Shown piece after piece: positions 62,949 through 64,000 of a stretch of 64,000 nt of DNA. Position numbers and translations under genes: made by a program. How positions within the stretch are numbered: position 1 is the first letter of the stretch; each line of letters begins with the position of its first letter. Source of the stretch: Ghiorsea bivora (GTDB lineage Bacteria; Pseudomonadota; Zetaproteobacteria; Mariprofundales; Mariprofundaceae); NCBI RefSeq assembly GCF_000744415.1, contig NZ_JQLW01000005.1, positions 162,650-226,649 of the forward strand, read 5' to 3'. The notes beneath the pieces are model-generated. The model was not told the origin of the DNA. It made no database searches and saw nothing but the letters and a program-made list of their open reading frames with translations.

Positions 62949-64000
62949 ATGAAAACAGCTTTTTTAAGGTTGATGAAAGGTATAGAAAATATTCGCTATG
63001 TTATGGTGAATATGCTTTTCTTGTTTTTAGTTGGCTTCTTGTTGTACACCTTGATGCAAGCGCAGCCAACCATGCCAGAACGGGCGATTTTACAGTTGGA
63101 TTTAAAAGGAGCTTTGGTTGAGCAGGTCAAACGCCCAAGTTTTGGTTTATCCGCGTTAACCAATCCTGAGCCGAAACAGGTGAAGGTGCATGATGTGGTG
63201 ATGGCGCTGGAAATGGCAGCCAAAGATGAGCGGATAAAAGGTGTGCGCCTTGATTTGAGCAAACTATCATCGGCTGCCTTGCCGCATTTGCAAGAAATTC
63301 GCCATGCTATTGAAACATTTAAGGCAAGTGGAAAACCTGTGATGGCGTATGCTGATAATTGGACGCAAGCACAGTATTATTTGGCGGCAGCAGCAAATGA
63401 TGTGTATTTGCATCCTATGGGGAATATTGCATTGCAGGGGTATGCTGTATACCGCAACTATATTAAAGATGCCTTGGATAAGTTGGGTGTAGATGTTCAT
63501 GTGTTTCGGGCGGGTAAATATAAGTCAGCCGCTGCACCTTTGATACAAAATGCCATGTCAGATGCAGAAAGAGAGGCCGATAGCCAATGGTTAAATACGC
63601 TTTGGGATGTATATAAAACAGATATTCAAAACATGCGAGGCATCAAAACGGCACGTTTACAGCAGGTCTTAGACACTCCCGTTGCGAGCATCAAGGCTTA
63701 TGATGGTGATCTGGGGAAATTCTTTATGGCAGAAGGCTGGGTGGATGGTTTACTTTATCCAGAGCAGGCAGATGCTAAATTACAAGCCAAAACAGGGCCA
63801 GCTGAACTGGTGGATTATAAGTCATATTTGATGGCGAATACCAGTTTACTACCATCGCAACCGCAAGATGTGGATAACTGGGTGGGTATCATTACGGGCA
63901 GTGGTCAGATTCTAAGTGGTGAACAACCTTCAGGTACCATTGGTAGTGATACCATGGTTGAGTTATTACAAACAGCACTTCATGACACGCGCATCAAAGC
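62949..64000 (+). CDS. sppA: signal peptide peptidase SppA, 67K type (partial, runs off window)
   Basis: At least 350 residues are in the window, and the frame is open to its end. A membrane anchor (about 17-36, VMVNMLFLFLVGFLLYTLM) is followed by the ClpP-like protease fold; the catalytic lysine is Lys192 in FRAGKYKSAAAP, which matches E. coli SppA Lys209. The nucleophile serine is expected in the second half, which is outside the window. It degrades signal peptides and membrane fragments after export. AGGGGATGG precedes ATG 62949. Confidence 0.9.
   Translation, partial: MKTAFLRLMKGIENIRYVMVNMLFLFLVGFLLYTLMQAQPTMPERAILQLDLKGALVEQVKRPSFGLSALTNPEPKQVKVHDVVMALEMAAKDERIKGVRLDLSKLSSAALPHLQEIRHAIETFKASGKPVMAYADNWTQAQYYLAAAANDVYLHPMGNIALQGYAVYRNYIKDALDKLGVDVHVFRAGKYKSAAAPLIQNAMSDAEREADSQWLNTLWDVYKTDIQNMRGIKTARLQQVLDTPVASIKAYDGDLGKFFMAEGWVDGLLYPEQADAKLQAKTGPAELVDYKSYLMANTSLLPSQPQDVDNWVGIITGSGQILSGEQPSGTIGSDTMVELLQTALHDTRIK

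Overview
The window is a gene-dense, AT-rich (by eye about 40-44% GC) stretch of a Gram-negative bacterial chromosome. Outer-membrane traits (gmhB heptose synthesis, lgt, an outer-membrane barrel), a flagellar fliLMNOP block behind a sigma-54-type promoter, a split cobalamin-dependent ribonucleotide reductase and proteobacterial housekeeping genes (ppiC, ybiT, rhlB, thiI, tcdA, mtnA) point to a motile proteobacterium. A low-GC zetaproteobacterium or marine gammaproteobacterium would fit, but no rRNA or other decisive marker is present, so the class is inference.

Layout. 1-5 kb: a possible structured RNA, ppiC, a membrane hybrid histidine kinase and ybiT. 5.1-9.7 kb: a DpnII-type (GATC) restriction-modification operon with the order methylase, endonuclease, ParB-like protein, R-x4-H (HEPN-like) protein, second methylase; the two middle genes are not part of the classical system. 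9.7-19.8 kb: minus-strand biosynthetic genes (tautomerase, folD, ilvH, ilvB, anmK, a START protein, a TlpA-like protein, plsC, gmhB, tsaC, purE), then mtnA and a class II aldolase on the plus strand. 19.8-25 kb: motA, two MotB-like genes and fliL-M-N-O-P. 25-29.7 kb: small membrane proteins, a mosaic of IS30 transposase and integron-integrase debris, a diguanylate cyclase and two ABC permeases. 29.9-39.5 kb: ileS and then a complete Wadjet (jetABCD) anti-plasmid system with an extra small ORF. 39.5-51 kb: thiI, a CDF transporter, rhlB, tyrS, a DsbB/DsbA-like pair, a JmjC-like protein, tcdA, a TatD nuclease, lgt, uppP and DAHP synthase. 51-54.5 kb: nrdJ control region (DnaA and NrdR boxes), nrdJa, a small gene and nrdJb.

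54.9-61.3 kb is a mercury-resistance island bounded by two inverted IS3-family transposase remnants. One operon is merR-merT-merP-(37-residue membrane ORF)-merF-merA-CopZ-like gene. The other, upstream on the same strand, is a second merR, an outer-membrane protein, a periplasmic heavy-metal-binding protein and an NHL-repeat lipoprotein. Both MerR proteins keep the three mercury-binding cysteines at exactly the classical spacing, so the second operon is probably mercury-responsive too: an undescribed-looking envelope module. The window ends with a CopG-like/nucleotidyltransferase pair, a small conserved-looking protein, a thioredoxin-type arsenate reductase and the first part of sppA.

The window thus carries two defence loci (modified DpnII, Wadjet), a possible toxin-antitoxin pair and a metal-resistance island among core genes. 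The strongest candidates for something new are the two extra genes in the DpnII operon, and the outer-membrane/HMA/NHL module plus the 37-residue ORF of the mercury island.
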